Assembly: GCF_900116765.1 (NCBI RefSeq)
Contig: NZ_UETC01000001.1
Span: forward strand, 744,001 to 808,000
Reading direction: 5' to 3'
DNA from: Jannaschia seohaensis
Lineage (GTDB): Bacteria; Pseudomonadota; Alphaproteobacteria; Rhodobacterales; Rhodobacteraceae
Length of the DNA stretch: 64,000 nt
Shown here piece after piece: positions 16,225 through 24,604 of the stretch (its first letter is position 1; every line of letters starts with the position of its first letter). A program made the translations under genes and the position numbers. Below the pieces are notes generated by a model that saw only the letters and a list, made by a program, of their open reading frames with translations, made no database searches and had not been told where the DNA came from.

Positions 16225-17778
16225 ATGGCCGACACTGAAAGGACGGGCTGGGACGTCATCGTCATCGGGTCCGGCATGGGCGGTATGGCGGCGGCGGCGG
16301 CGTTGTCAAAGGTCGGGCACAAGGTGCTTCTGCTGGAGCGGTACCAGACACTTGGCGGCCTCTCCCACAGCTTCTCCATCGAGGGGTTCTCCTGGGATGC
16401 GGGCATCCATTACCTCAACTGCGTCGCCCCGGAAGATCGCGAACGCCATATTCTCGACTGGCTGTCGGACACGCCGATCGAGTTCGCCTCGATGGGTGCC
16501 GTCTATGACACTCTGCATATCGGCGACGCCGCCCCGCTGGCTCTGTCCCGCCCCTACGAGGCGCAGGCGCGCGATTTCAAGGACCGGTTCCCGGACGGCG
16601 CGGACGCCATCGACGCGTGGATCGCCGCGCTGAAGGAGGGCCGGGAGGCGCTTCTGAAGGTCACCATGACGCGTGCGATGCCCGAGATCTTCGGCGCGGC
16701 GGTGAAATGGTGGCACAGCCACGCCATCGACCGCTGGTGCAAGCGAACCACGCAGGAGGTAATCGACGAGATCACCGACAACCCCGAGCTGGCCGCCGCC
16801 TTCGCCGCGCAGTGGTTCGACCACGGCGGCAGGCCCAGCAAGGCAAGCTTCGCAATGCACGCCCTGATTACCGGGGCCTATCTGGAAAGCGGCGCCTGGT
16901 ATCCCAAGGGCGGCGGTGCGGCCTTTGCCGAGCACATTCTGCCGACGATCACGAAGGCGGGCGGCGAAGCGCGCGCGGATACCGAGGTCGAGAGGCTTCT
17001 GATTGAGGGCGACCGGGTCGTCGGCGTGCGGACGGCTGCGGGCGAAGAGTTCCGCGCCGATGCGGTGATCTCGGATATCGGGGCGCGAGAGACGGTCAAC
17101 CATCTGCTTCCGGCCGATTGTGGATACCAGGACTGGATCGACGCAATCCGCGCCTTGCCGCATTCCGTCGCCCATTTCAGCCTGTTCCTGGGCTTCGAGG
17201 GCGATATCGAGCGCGCCGGGGCGACCCGCGCGAACCACTGGATCTACCCTGGCGGACAGGTCGATGTCGTCTGGACGGACGCGCCTGAAACCCCTCCGCC
17301 CGGCATGTTCGTGTCCTTCGCCTCTTTGAAGGATCCACAACATGATCCCGGGCCGTCGCAACGATACGCCGGCGAAATCGTCGCCTGGGCCGACTGGTCG
17401 GTGGTGGAGCCATGGGCCGGCCTGGCGCCGGGCGCGCGAGGCGAGGACTACCAGGCCTTCAAGACCCGGGTCGGGGACGCGATGTTCGCGCAGTTCGAGG
17501 CCCACTTCCCCGAATTGGCCAAGCTGGTCGTGTTCCGCAATCTGTCGACGCCACTGACGACCCGCGCGATCACGGGGCATCACAAGGGCGCGTTCTACGG
17601 CATCGATACGACGCCTGACCGATTGATGAGCGAGGCGCTGCAAACTCGGACGCGTGTGCCGGGTCTGTTCCTTGCCGGTCAGGATGTCCTGAGCCCCGGA
17701 ATCCCCGGGGCGCTCTGGGGCGGCGTGCTGGCCGCGGCGACCGTCGACCCGAGAGTGTTCCGGCAGCTTCCAGGATAG
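16225..17778 (+). CDS. NAD(P)/FAD-dependent oxidoreductase, retinol saturase / phytoene desaturase-like
   Basis: 517 aa. The FAD-binding Rossmann motif is at the N-terminus (VIVIGSGMGGMAAAAAL, about 10-26), followed by LLLERYQTLGGLSHSF and, near the C-terminus, GLFLAGQDVLSPGIPGALWGG, the second FAD contact seen in CrtI/CrtISO/retinol saturase proteins. Start: the ATG at 16225 is used; a TTG two codons upstream is possible, and neither has a strong ribosome site. The substrate is probably a polyene or other hydrophobic alkene, but no carotenoid gene is adjacent, so this stays open. It stands alone behind the FNR-type promoter. Confident as to superfamily, not as to reaction. Confidence 0.85.
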   Translation: MADTERTGWDVIVIGSGMGGMAAAAALSKVGHKVLLLERYQTLGGLSHSFSIEGFSWDAGIHYLNCVAPEDRERHILDWLSDTPIEFASMGAVYDTLHIGDAAPLALSRPYEAQARDFKDRFPDGADAIDAWIAALKEGREALLKVTMTRAMPEIFGAAVKWWHSHAIDRWCKRTTQEVIDEITDNPELAAAFAAQWFDHGGRPSKASFAMHALITGAYLESGAWYPKGGGAAFAEHILPTITKAGGEARADTEVERLLIEGDRVVGVRTAAGEEFRADAVISDIGARETVNHLLPADCGYQDWIDAIRALPHSVAHFSLFLGFEGDIERAGATRANHWIYPGGQVDVVWTDAPETPPPGMFVSFASLKDPQHDPGPSQRYAGEIVAWADWSVVEPWAGLAPGARGEDYQAFKTRVGDAMFAQFEAHFPELAKLVVFRNLSTPLTTRAITGHHKGAFYGIDTTPDRLMSEALQTRTRVPGLFLAGQDVLSPGIPGALWGGVLAAATVDPRVFRQLPG

Positions 17779-17874
17779 CAGCCGACCGTTCCCGCGCCCT
17801 GACCGTCACCGCATCGCGTGAGCCGACCGTCAGCCCACTGCTTCACATGCCCGCTTCGCCGGCCAGGCAGTCTG

Positions 17875-18333
17875 TCAGCTATCCCATCGCCCCAACGCGG
17901 CCTCGTCTTTCTCCGCCGCCGCGACCCACTCGGCCCCGTCCTCGGTCACTTCCTTCTTCCAGAAGGGCGCGCGGGACTTCAGGTAGTCCATCAGGAAGGC
18001 CGCCGCCTCGAAGGCCGCCTCGCGATGCCGCGACGCGGTCGCGACCATCATGATGCGATCGCCGGGGGCCAGCCGCCCGTGCCGATGGATCACCGTGACG
18101 CCGGAGAGGGGCCAGCGATCGGTGGCCTCGCGCGCGATCCCCTCCAGCGCGCGTTCGGTCATGCCGGGATAGTGCTCGATCTCCATCCAGCGGAGCCCGC
18201 CCGCCACGTCGCGCACCCGGCCGGTGAAAGTGACCACGGCGCCGGTCTCCGGCCCGGCCTCCAGGGCGGCGGCCTCCGCGCCCAGATCGAACGGCGCGTC
18301 GGAGACGACAACGCGGATCGGGACGGCGCTCAT
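17875..18333 (-). CDS. moaE: Molybdopterin synthase catalytic subunit MoaE
   Basis: 152 aa, typical length. MoaE features: GAVVTFTGRVRD (about 32-43), MEIEHYPGMTERAL (about 50-63), VIHRHGRLAPGD (about 81-92), VATASRHREAAFEA and YLKSRAPFWKKEV with the active-site lysines. Converts precursor Z (cPMP) to molybdopterin together with MoaD. The ATG overlaps the moaD stop by four bases, so the two subunits are coupled. Last gene of the uvrC-pgsA-moaD-moaE run. Confidence 0.95.
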   Translation of the reverse strand: MSAVPIRVVVSDAPFDLGAEAAALEAGPETGAVVTFTGRVRDVAGGLRWMEIEHYPGMTERALEGIAREATDRWPLSGVTVIHRHGRLAPGDRIMMVATASRHREAAFEAAAFLMDYLKSRAPFWKKEVTEDGAEWVAAAEKDEAALGRWDS

Positions 18334-18581
18334 CCGCCTGTCATCGGCGGAAAGAACGCCACCTCGCGCGCCCCCGAGAGCGGCGTCTCCAGCGGCACCA
18401 ACTCCTGATCGACGGCGGCGCGGATCGTGGCCATGTCTGCGAAGGCTGCCGCGTATCGCTCCTCGCGGGCGCGCAATTCGGCGACCAGATCCACGACCGT
18501 GGCGGCCTCCGTCTCGATCGTCTCGCGGCCCAGTCCGATCCGCTCCCGGAGCCAGGCGAAGTAGAGAACCTGAATCGTCAT
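18330..18581 (-). CDS. moaD: Molybdopterin synthase sulfur carrier subunit MoaD
   Basis: 83 aa, ubiquitin-like fold size. Starts MTIQVLYFAWLRERIG and ends FFPPMTGG; the C-terminal Gly-Gly is the thiocarboxylated end that donates sulfur in molybdopterin synthesis. The ATG overlaps the pgsA stop by four bases and its own stop overlaps moaE. Linkage of moaD/moaE behind uvrC-pgsA is a common Rhodobacterales order. Confidence 0.95.
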   Translation of the reverse strand: MTIQVLYFAWLRERIGLGRETIETEAATVVDLVAELRAREERYAAAFADMATIRAAVDQELVPLETPLSGAREVAFFPPMTGG

Positions 18582-19246
18582 GGTTTGGGGTCCACCAGAT
18601 ATGGGCGCGCCTTGCTGAAATAGTCCCACCCCGTGATCGCCGTCAGCAGGGCCGCCACCCAAAGCAGCACCGTGCCCGCGAAGAAGGTCGCGTCTTGCAG
18701 CCAGAGCAGCCAGTTCAGCGAGAGTTCGTCCGGCACCTCGCCGTCGAGGATCGCGCCGATCGTCTCGATATCCATGCCATGCACCCGCTCGGCGAAGTGG
18801 TGCTCGAAGATGCCGGTGGAGAATAGAACCGCGATGGCCACCATCTGCGCGGTGGTCTTCCATTTGGCGAGCTTGGTGACCTTCAGGGTCGACGATGTGG
18901 CGCCCAGGAACTCCCTCAGGCCGCTGACGAAGACCTCGCGGAACAGGATGATCGTCGCCGGCAGCAGGATCCAGGGGTTCATGCCCGAAAAGCCGGTGAT
19001 GACCAGCAGCGCGATCACCACCATCGCCTTATCCGCGATCGGATCGAGCATCGCGCCGAAGCGGCTCGCCTGATTATATTCCCGCGCGATATAGCCGTCG
19101 AACCAGTCGGTAATCGCGGCGACGACGAACAGCACCAGCGCGAACCAATCCGCCCAAGGCCGGGCGAAGAAGAGAAACATCACCGCCACACCCGGCGCCG
19201 CGAAGAGCCGGATAACTGTCAGGATGTTGGGCACCGTCCATCTCAT
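18578..19246 (-). CDS. pgsA: CDP-diacylglycerol-glycerol-3-phosphate 3-phosphatidyltransferase
   Basis: 222 aa integral membrane protein with the CDP-alcohol phosphatidyltransferase motif D-x2-D-G-x2-A-R-x8-G-x3-D-x3-D (from DWFDGYIAREY to MLDPIADK, about 43-69). Starts MRWTVPNILTVIRLFAAP, typical for PgsA. Makes phosphatidylglycerophosphate, the precursor of phosphatidylglycerol and cardiolipin, in the inner membrane. The gap to uvrC is 72 bp and holds a GC-rich hairpin; moaD follows with a 4-base overlap. Confidence 0.93.
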   Translation of the reverse strand: MRWTVPNILTVIRLFAAPGVAVMFLFFARPWADWFALVLFVVAAITDWFDGYIAREYNQASRFGAMLDPIADKAMVVIALLVITGFSGMNPWILLPATIILFREVFVSGLREFLGATSSTLKVTKLAKWKTTAQMVAIAVLFSTGIFEHHFAERVHGMDIETIGAILDGEVPDELSLNWLLWLQDATFFAGTVLLWVAALLTAITGWDYFSKARPYLVDPKP

Positions 19247-19283
19247 TGCCTCCGTCTAGCGACTGTCGACGAAGGGGGCCAGA

Positions 19284-19309
19284 CCCCGCCGGCGCGTGCC
19301 GGAGCGGGG
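19284..19309. terminator. GC-rich hairpin between uvrC and pgsA
   Basis: CCCCGC-CGGC-GCGT-GCCG-(GA)-GCGGGG folds into a ten-pair stem with a two-base bulge and a 4-nt loop. It lies between the uvrC stop and the pgsA start, but there is no U-run on the minus-strand transcript, so it may attenuate or process the transcript rather than end it. Confidence 0.4.
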
Positions 19310-19318
19310 GGGGGCTGG

Positions 19319-21175
19319 TTATCCCGTTTCATGGAAGTGCCGGTGGATCGTCTCGGCCAGCGCATCGCTGATGCCGTCCACGGCTTTCAGATCCTTCAGG
19401 CCCGCGCGGCTCACGGCCTTGGCGCTGCCGAAATGCGCAAGCAGAGCCCGCTTGCGGCCCGGACCCACGCCGGGCACCTCGTCGAGCGGGTTCGCCACCA
19501 GGGCCTTGGCGCGCTTGGCCCGATGGGTGCCGATGGCGAAGCGGTGGGCCTCGTCGCGAATCCGCTGGATGAAGTAGAGGACCGGATCGTTGCGGGGCAG
19601 GGCCATGGGCCGCGCGCCGGTGCGGTGGAACTCCTCCTTGCCGTGATCGCGGTCGATGCCCTTGGCGACGCCGACCATGGCGATGTCCTCGACCCCCATC
19701 TCGCGCATGATCTGGCGCACCGCGCTGACCTGGCCCGCGCCCCCGTCGATCAAGAGCAGGTCCGGCCAGAGGCCGGACGCCCGCTCGGGGTCTTCCTTCA
19801 GCAGGCGCTTGAACCGGCGGGTCAGCACCTCCTTCATCATGCCGAAATCGTCGCCGGGGGTCAGCTCGGACCCCTTGATATTGAACTTGCGATATTGGGA
19901 CTTCTCGAACCCCTCCGGCCCGCTGACGATCATCGCGCCGACCGCGTGGGAGCCCTGGATATGGGAGTTGTCGTAGACCTCGATCCGCTTGGGCGGCGCG
20001 GGCAGGTCGAAGGCCTCGGCGATGCCGCGCAGCAGCTTCGCCTGCGTCGCGCTCTCGGACAACTTGCGGCCCAGGGATTCGCGCGCATTGCGCACCGCGC
20101 CCTGCACCAGCTCCGCTTTTTCGCCGCGCTGGGGATGGAGCAGCTGCACCTTGCGCCCGGCCTTCTCGGACAGGGCGTCGATCATTAGGTCGCCATCCTC
20201 GATCCCGTGGCTCAGCAGCACCATGCGCGGGGGCTGCTTGCCGTCATAGAACTGGCCGAGGAACGCTTCCATAACCTCCGCCGGGCTCATGTCCTCCGAG
20301 ACCTTGGGATAGAAGTCGCTATTGCCCCAGTTCTGCCCGGCCCGGATGAAGAACACCTGAACACAGGCCTGGCCGCCCTCCATATGCAGGCCGATCACAT
20401 CCGCCTCGGGCACGCCCTGGGGGTTCACGCCTTGGGTGGATTGCACATTCGTCAGGGCCTTGATCCGATCGCGCAGCGCGGCGGCCCGCTCGAACTCCAT
20501 CTCGGCGGCGGCGGCCTCCATGTCCTGGGCCAGCTTCTCCTGGATTTCGGTGGTCTCGCCGCGCAGGAACCGTTCGGCATCCCGCACCGACTCGGCATAG
20601 GCGCTTTGGCTGATGAAGCCCACGCAGGGCGCGGAGCAGCGCTTGATCTGATAGTTGAGGCAAGGCCGGGTCCGCGTCTCGAAATCGCTGTCGGAGCAGT
20701 TGCGCAGCAGGAAGACGCGTTGCAACTGATTGAGCACCCGGTTGACGGCCCCCGCGCTGGCGAAGGGGCCGAAATAGGTGCCCTTGCCCTTCGCCCCGCG
20801 ATGCTTGCGGATCTGGGGGAAGGCGTGGCCGCTGGTGACCTCGATATTCGGGAACGACTTGTCGTCGCGCAGCAGCACATTGTAGCGCGGCTTGAGCTGC
20901 TTGATGAGGTTCTGTTCGAGCAGCAGCGCCTCAAGCTCGGTCCTGGTGGTCAAGACCATCATCGAGGCCGTCTCGGAGATCATGCGCCGGATGCGGGGGG
21001 AATGCCCGCTGAAACGGGCGTAATTGGACACCCGGTTCTTCAGGTTTCGGGCCTTGCCGACATAGAGCACCCGGCTCTCGGCATCGAGCATCCGATAGAC
21101 GCCGGGCGATCCGTCCAGCGTCCGCAGGAAGCTCTTGATGACCTCTGGTCCCGTAAGGGTTGTCTCGTCTGCCAT
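19319..21175 (-). CDS. uvrC: UvrABC system protein C (excinuclease subunit)
   Basis: 618 aa. GIY-YIG nuclease domain at the N-terminus ([21 protein letters not shown] split across about 23-47, then [10 protein letters not shown]), central Cys-containing region ([16 protein letters not shown]), UVR motif (about 215-240; [17 protein letters not shown]-like), RNase-H-like endonuclease domain with [10 protein letters not shown] and [11 protein letters not shown], and C-terminal helix-hairpin-helix region ([19 protein letters not shown]). Makes the dual incisions in nucleotide excision repair. Head of the run leading to pgsA-moaD-moaE. No clear alphaproteobacterial LexA box (GTTC-N7-GTTC) was found upstream. 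Confidence 0.97.
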   Translation of the reverse strand: MADETTLTGPEVIKSFLRTLDGSPGVYRMLDAESRVLYVGKARNLKNRVSNYARFSGHSPRIRRMISETASMMVLTTRTELEALLLEQNLIKQLKPRYNVLLRDDKSFPNIEVTSGHAFPQIRKHRGAKGKGTYFGPFASAGAVNRVLNQLQRVFLLRNCSDSDFETRTRPCLNYQIKRCSAPCVGFISQSAYAESVRDAERFLRGETTEIQEKLAQDMEAAAAEMEFERAAALRDRIKALTNVQSTQGVNPQGVPEADVIGLHMEGGQACVQVFFIRAGQNWGNSDFYPKVSEDMSPAEVMEAFLGQFYDGKQPPRMVLLSHGIEDGDLMIDALSEKAGRKVQLLHPQRGEKAELVQGAVRNARESLGRKLSESATQAKLLRGIAEAFDLPAPPKRIEVYDNSHIQGSHAVGAMIVSGPEGFEKSQYRKFNIKGSELTPGDDFGMMKEVLTRRFKRLLKEDPERASGLWPDLLLIDGGAGQVSAVRQIMREMGVEDIAMVGVAKGIDRDHGKEEFHRTGARPMALPRNDPVLYFIQRIRDEAHRFAIGTHRAKRAKALVANPLDEVPGVGPGRKRALLAHFGSAKAVSRAGLKDLKAVDGISDALAETIHRHFHETG

Positions 21176-21479
21176 GGCTCACTCGATTCTCTGGCGCTGC
21201 CCCGGCAGCGGGCTTAGCGCAAGGGCTCATTCGGCGTGAAGAACTGGTCTCAAGATGTGGATAAGTCTGGGGGCAGTCCCGCACCGGCCTTTGGAGTCAA
21301 CGGCTTCGTTTGAAGAGTGTGACATTGAGGTGACGGCCAGAAATTTTACAAACATCTGGTATTTAACGATTAATTTTCCGACGCTCTTTTTGGCTGCCGG
21401 TCTGAGCTTGCATTTTTGCCCTTGTGTCGTGACGTGCCGGGAAGGTGGACAATTGTTGCGCGTCCGGAGCCGGCGCGAC
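21176..21479. other. Intergenic region upstream of uvrC with an AT-rich island
   Basis: 304 bp between uvrC and the SDR gene, both on the minus strand. The stretch of about 21330-21420 is clearly richer in A/T than its surroundings, with runs of T and a TTAACGATTAAT block. No convincing coding sequence was seen. It presumably holds the uvrC promoter, but no good -35/-10 pair could be fixed by eye. Confidence 0.5.
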
Positions 21480-22250
21480 TCACTCGACGCCCAGAACGTC
21501 CGGCGTTTGCCAGGCCAGATGCTGGCCTCCATCGACGCAGATCAGCTGCCCGGTGATGGCGGGGGCCTCCAGCAGATAGCGCATAGCGCGCAGGATGTCG
21601 TCCGGCGCCGCGCCCCGTTCCAGGAGCGTGGCGGCTCGCTGTGCGTCGAAGTGCTGCGCCGATTGGCGGACCCCCTGCATGGTTGGCCCCGGGCCGATTC
21701 CGTTGACGCGGATGGCGGGCGCCAGGGCCTGTGCCGCCGTCTGTGTCAGGGTCCAAAGCGCGGACTTGGCCAGGGAGTAAGTCATGAACTCCGGCGTCAG
21801 CTTCCGCACCCGCTGGTCGATCATGTTGATGATCGCGGCCGATGCCAGCGGCAGCCCGTCCGACCTGGCCTCCGGCGCCTGCGCGGCGAAGGCCTGGGTG
21901 AGGATGAAGGGCGCGCGCAGGTTCGAGCCGATATGCCGGTCCCAGCTCTCGTGGGTGGCGGTGCGGATGTCGTCATGCTCGAAGATCGAGGCGTTGTTGA
22001 TGAGCACCGTCAGCGGGCCGCCCAAAGCCTGGGCGGCGCGCGGCACAAGCGCGTCGCAGGCCTCCAGGTCCAACAGATCCGCCTGCAGGGTCACCGCGCG
22101 CCGCCCGAAGCCCTCGATTTCCTCGGCCACGGCCTGGGCCCCGTCTGCGGAGCTGGCATAGTGCAGCGCCACGTCATAGCCCAAGCGCCCCAATTCCCGC
22201 GCCATCGCCGCGCCCAGCCGGCCGCCCGCGCCTGTGACCAGCGCCTTCAT
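21480..22250 (-). CDS. SDR family oxidoreductase, pteridine-reductase/FolM-like
   Basis: 256 aa. N-terminal nucleotide-binding motif GAGGRLGAAMA (about 7-17), NNAS at about 88-91 and the catalytic Y-S-L-A-K (Y-x3-K). The stretch NMIDQRVRKLTPEFMTYSLAKSAL-WT and VNGIGPGPT resembles the alphaproteobacterial pteridine-reductase/FolM-like subgroup more than fatty-acid-type SDRs. The predicted reaction is NADPH-dependent reduction of a pterin or similar substrate. The ATG overlaps the stop of the antiporter gene by four bases, so it is the last gene of the S49 peptidase-(56 aa)-antiporter-SDR operon. Substrate is inference. Confidence 0.82.
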   Translation of the reverse strand: MKALVTGAGGRLGAAMARELGRLGYDVALHYASSADGAQAVAEEIEGFGRRAVTLQADLLDLEACDALVPRAAQALGGPLTVLINNASIFEHDDIRTATHESWDRHIGSNLRAPFILTQAFAAQAPEARSDGLPLASAAIINMIDQRVRKLTPEFMTYSLAKSALWTLTQTAAQALAPAIRVNGIGPGPTMQGVRQSAQHFDAQRAATLLERGAAPDDILRAMRYLLEAPAITGQLICVDGGQHLAWQTPDVLGVE

Positions 22251-23173
22251 GCGAGCACCAGCACGAGATAGGCGGCATAGAGACCGAAAAGCCCGACGCC
22301 CCAGCTCCGCGTGATGTCGCGGCCCATGAAAACGAAAGGTATCAAGATCAGCGTCGCTCCCAGCATGATCCAAAGGTCCAGAACGAGAAAGGATCGCTCC
22401 ACCGGGATCGGGTCGACAAACACGGCGACGCCGATAATACCCAGCAGGTTGAACAGGTTCGATCCGATCACATTGCCCAGCGCGACATCCGCGTGACGCC
22501 GGATCGCCGCCATGACGGTGGTCGCAAGCTCCGGCAGGGAGGTCCCGATCGCGACCAGGGTCAGTCCGATCACTGTCTCGGTCACCCCAAAGGCCCGCGC
22601 GATGGAGGTCGCCCCGTCCACCAGCAGGTTCGCCCCGAGCGGCAGGCCGATCAGTCCGAGTCCCAAAAAGGCGGTGAGCTTCCACCCCGGCAAGCCGGGT
22701 TCGGCGCCCTCGACCTCCACCTCGTCCCCGCGCGACGACAAGAACGTCGCCGCCAGGACGGCGATCAGCGCGGCCAGTAGGATCAGCCCATGCCACCAGA
22801 CCAGCGTACCGGTCAGGCAGAGGCCGATGAACAATACGCTCGCGCCCAGCATGTAGAGATAGTCGCGGCGGGTGTCGTGCCCCGACGTGTGCATCCTCGC
22901 GATCAGCGCGGGAATGCCCAGCACCAGCAACACATTGGCCGTGTTCGACCCCACGACATTGCCCAAGGCAAGGCCCGGGACGCCGTCCAGGATGGCCTGC
23001 ACGCTGACCAGAAGTTCGGGCGCGGATGTGCCGAAGGCGACGACGGTCAGACTGACCACCAGCGCGGGCAGACCAAGCCGCAGGGCCAGGTTCACCGCGC
23101 CCTTCACCAGAGCATCCCCCGCGAAGATCAGGATCACGAGGCCCAGGGTCACGTTTGCGATATCGAGCATCAT
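22247..23173 (-). CDS. Cation/Ca2+ antiporter of the CaCA (YrbG-like) family
   Basis: 308 aa, about ten membrane segments. Contains the two inverted alpha-repeats of the CaCA family: VVAFGTSAPELLVS with GNVVGSNTANVL in the first half, and LVAIGTSLPELATT with GNVIGSNLFNLL in the second. An acidic hydrophilic loop (RGDEVEVEGAEPG) separates the halves. The start is placed at the ATG that overlaps the stop of the upstream 56-aa gene as ATGA; the next codon is also ATG. Expected function: Na+ or H+ driven Ca2+/cation exchange across the inner membrane. Confidence 0.9.
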   Translation of the reverse strand: MMLDIANVTLGLVILIFAGDALVKGAVNLALRLGLPALVVSLTVVAFGTSAPELLVSVQAILDGVPGLALGNVVGSNTANVLLVLGIPALIARMHTSGHDTRRDYLYMLGASVLFIGLCLTGTLVWWHGLILLAALIAVLAATFLSSRGDEVEVEGAEPGLPGWKLTAFLGLGLIGLPLGANLLVDGATSIARAFGVTETVIGLTLVAIGTSLPELATTVMAAIRRHADVALGNVIGSNLFNLLGIIGVAVFVDPIPVERSFLVLDLWIMLGATLILIPFVFMGRDITRSWGVGLFGLYAAYLVLVLA

Positions 23174-23340
23174 CCGCGCGGAACTTTCCGGCAAGGGCAT
23201 GGGCCGCGCCCGACCAAAGGTGCCCCGCAATTGGAACAGGTGGTCTGCTTCCGCAGGCGTGGGCGCGGCAGGCGCAGTCGACCGAACATGGCCAGAACGG
23301 CCATTCCGATCAGGAATAGGGTGACGATCTTGACGAGCAT
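23170..23340 (-). CDS. Small membrane-anchored zinc-ribbon protein (56 aa)
   Basis: 56 aa. Begins MLVKIVTLFLIGMAVLAMF, a single hydrophobic segment, then a basic stretch (RLRLPRPRLRK) and two cysteine pairs, C-x2-C (Cys 35, 38) and C-x-C (Cys 48, 50), suggesting a zinc ribbon. The start codon directly abuts the stop of the S49 peptidase gene, and its TGA overlaps the antiporter ATG (ATGA), so it is locked into the operon on both sides. That packing and the sensible domain layout support a real gene despite its size. No function is recognised; a membrane-bound zinc-binding accessory of its neighbours is possible. Confidence 0.72.
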   Translation of the reverse strand: MLVKIVTLFLIGMAVLAMFGRLRLPRPRLRKQTTCSNCGAPLVGRGPCPCRKVPRG

Positions 23341-24147
23341 CTAGATCCCGTAACGGGCCCAGAGCGCCCGGGCCTCCAACGCGGAGGCCGTCTCGTCCAG
23401 CACGGAGGGAATCAGCCGTTGCAGGAAGGGCCGCCGGGGCGCGAGGCGAGAAAACGTGACATGCTCGCCGTAACGCTCCCGCAGGACAGGGACCAGATGT
23501 CCGATCCCATCGACCAGCCCGGCTTCGACCGCCTCCTCGCCGACGAAGATATCGCCCGTGAAGAGGTCGCGGTCTTCGGCCAGCTTGTCGCCGCGCCGCG
23601 CCTTCACATGGGCGATGAAGCTGTCATGGATTCGAGCCTGGATGGTCTTGAGCCGAGCGATATCGGAGTCGCGCTCGGGCCGGAACGGATCGAGCAGCGA
23701 CTTGTCTTCCCCCGCCGTATGGACGCGCCGCTCGATCCCCCAGCGCCCGATCAGTTCGTGAAAGCCAAAGCCGGCGGAGATCACGCCGATGCTTCCGGTG
23801 ATCGATGAGGGGTCGACATGAATGTCGTCCGCCGCCGCCGCCAGCCAGTATCCGCCCGACGCGGCGACATCTTCGACGAAAGCGTGGATCGGGATCTTCA
23901 GTTCATCGCCCAGGCGGCGAATATGGGCCCCGATCAGGGCGGATTGCACCGGCGAGCCTCCGGGGGAGTTAATCTGAAGCGCGACGGCCTTGGGCTTTCC
24001 CTTGCGGAACGCGCGCTCGATCAGCGGGGAGAGCGTGGCGTGGGAGAGCGCGCCGCGCCCGCCGCCCGCCGCGATCACACCTTGAAGACGGAGAACGGCG
24101 ACGCGAGGCGTCTTTGGGCCGAAGGGATACGGGGCTCTGAAAGACAT
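23341..24147 (-). CDS. S49 family peptidase (SppA-like)
   Basis: 268 aa, the short single-domain form of SppA. Motifs: INSPGGSPVQSA (about 59-70), catalytic serine in EDVAASGGYWLA (about 95), SSITGSIGVI (about 113-122) and the likely general-base lysine in GEDKSLLDPF (about 148). The C-terminus is the usual GLVDGIGHL region. The family degrades cleaved signal peptides or membrane-protein fragments. No N-terminal membrane segment is visible, so it is probably cytosolic or peripherally attached. First gene of an operon with the 56-aa protein, antiporter and SDR. Confidence 0.9.
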   Translation of the reverse strand: MSFRAPYPFGPKTPRVAVLRLQGVIAAGGGRGALSHATLSPLIERAFRKGKPKAVALQINSPGGSPVQSALIGAHIRRLGDELKIPIHAFVEDVAASGGYWLAAAADDIHVDPSSITGSIGVISAGFGFHELIGRWGIERRVHTAGEDKSLLDPFRPERDSDIARLKTIQARIHDSFIAHVKARRGDKLAEDRDLFTGDIFVGEEAVEAGLVDGIGHLVPVLRERYGEHVTFSRLAPRRPFLQRLIPSVLDETASALEARALWARYGI

Positions 24148-24604
24148 GGGCGGGATGTAGAGCCGTGACTTCGGTGGAACAAGGCGGGGCGCGATGCATT
24201 CCGATCTCTGTCACGGTTGCGGCACTCGCAGGACCATCCATACGGACCCGTTTGATCGTCGAAGGACTGCCCCGGAACGGAGCGCGGGCGCGACGCGCAT
24301 CGAAGCTGCACGCCTCCGGGAGTGGCGCCTGTCCATTGTCCATGCTTGCCCTGCGTCTGCTAGGCAAGGGCCTGTTTTGCCTCGTCGAGGGCGCGATCCC
24401 GACGGATCGCCCCGAAATATCGCGGAGGCCGTGTCTCCCCCGCCTGGGCCGAAGGTGGCGCCGCCAAATGGCGCCGTCCGAGCCCTGTGCGCTCTCTGCG
24501 ACATTCGGCGGGGGGGGGGGGCACATGCCGCGCATCTTTCATCCGGACACATCCGGGGGAAGATCGTTAACCGCAACGCATCGGTCAGGGCTGGATCCTG
24601 GACT
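24148..24604. other. 457-bp region without a convincing gene
   Basis: Lies between the S49 peptidase start and the flgI stop. Open frames exist on both strands but have low-complexity Pro/Arg-rich products and no recognisable motif or ribosome site. It contains a run of 12 G (24510-24521) and one GTTAAC half-site near 24567. It presumably carries the peptidase promoter and the end of the flagellar transcript. Confidence 0.5.
24510..24521. repeat. Poly-G homopolymer tract (12 G)
   Basis: Twelve consecutive G on the plus strand (C on the minus strand) in non-coding DNA. Such runs are prone to slippage in replication or sequencing. Confidence 0.9.

Noticed and set aside
21176-21479. SOS/LexA box for uvrC
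   Set aside because: No GTTC-N7-GTTC or GAAC-N7-GAAC pair is found in the upstream region; single GTTC occurrences are not enough.
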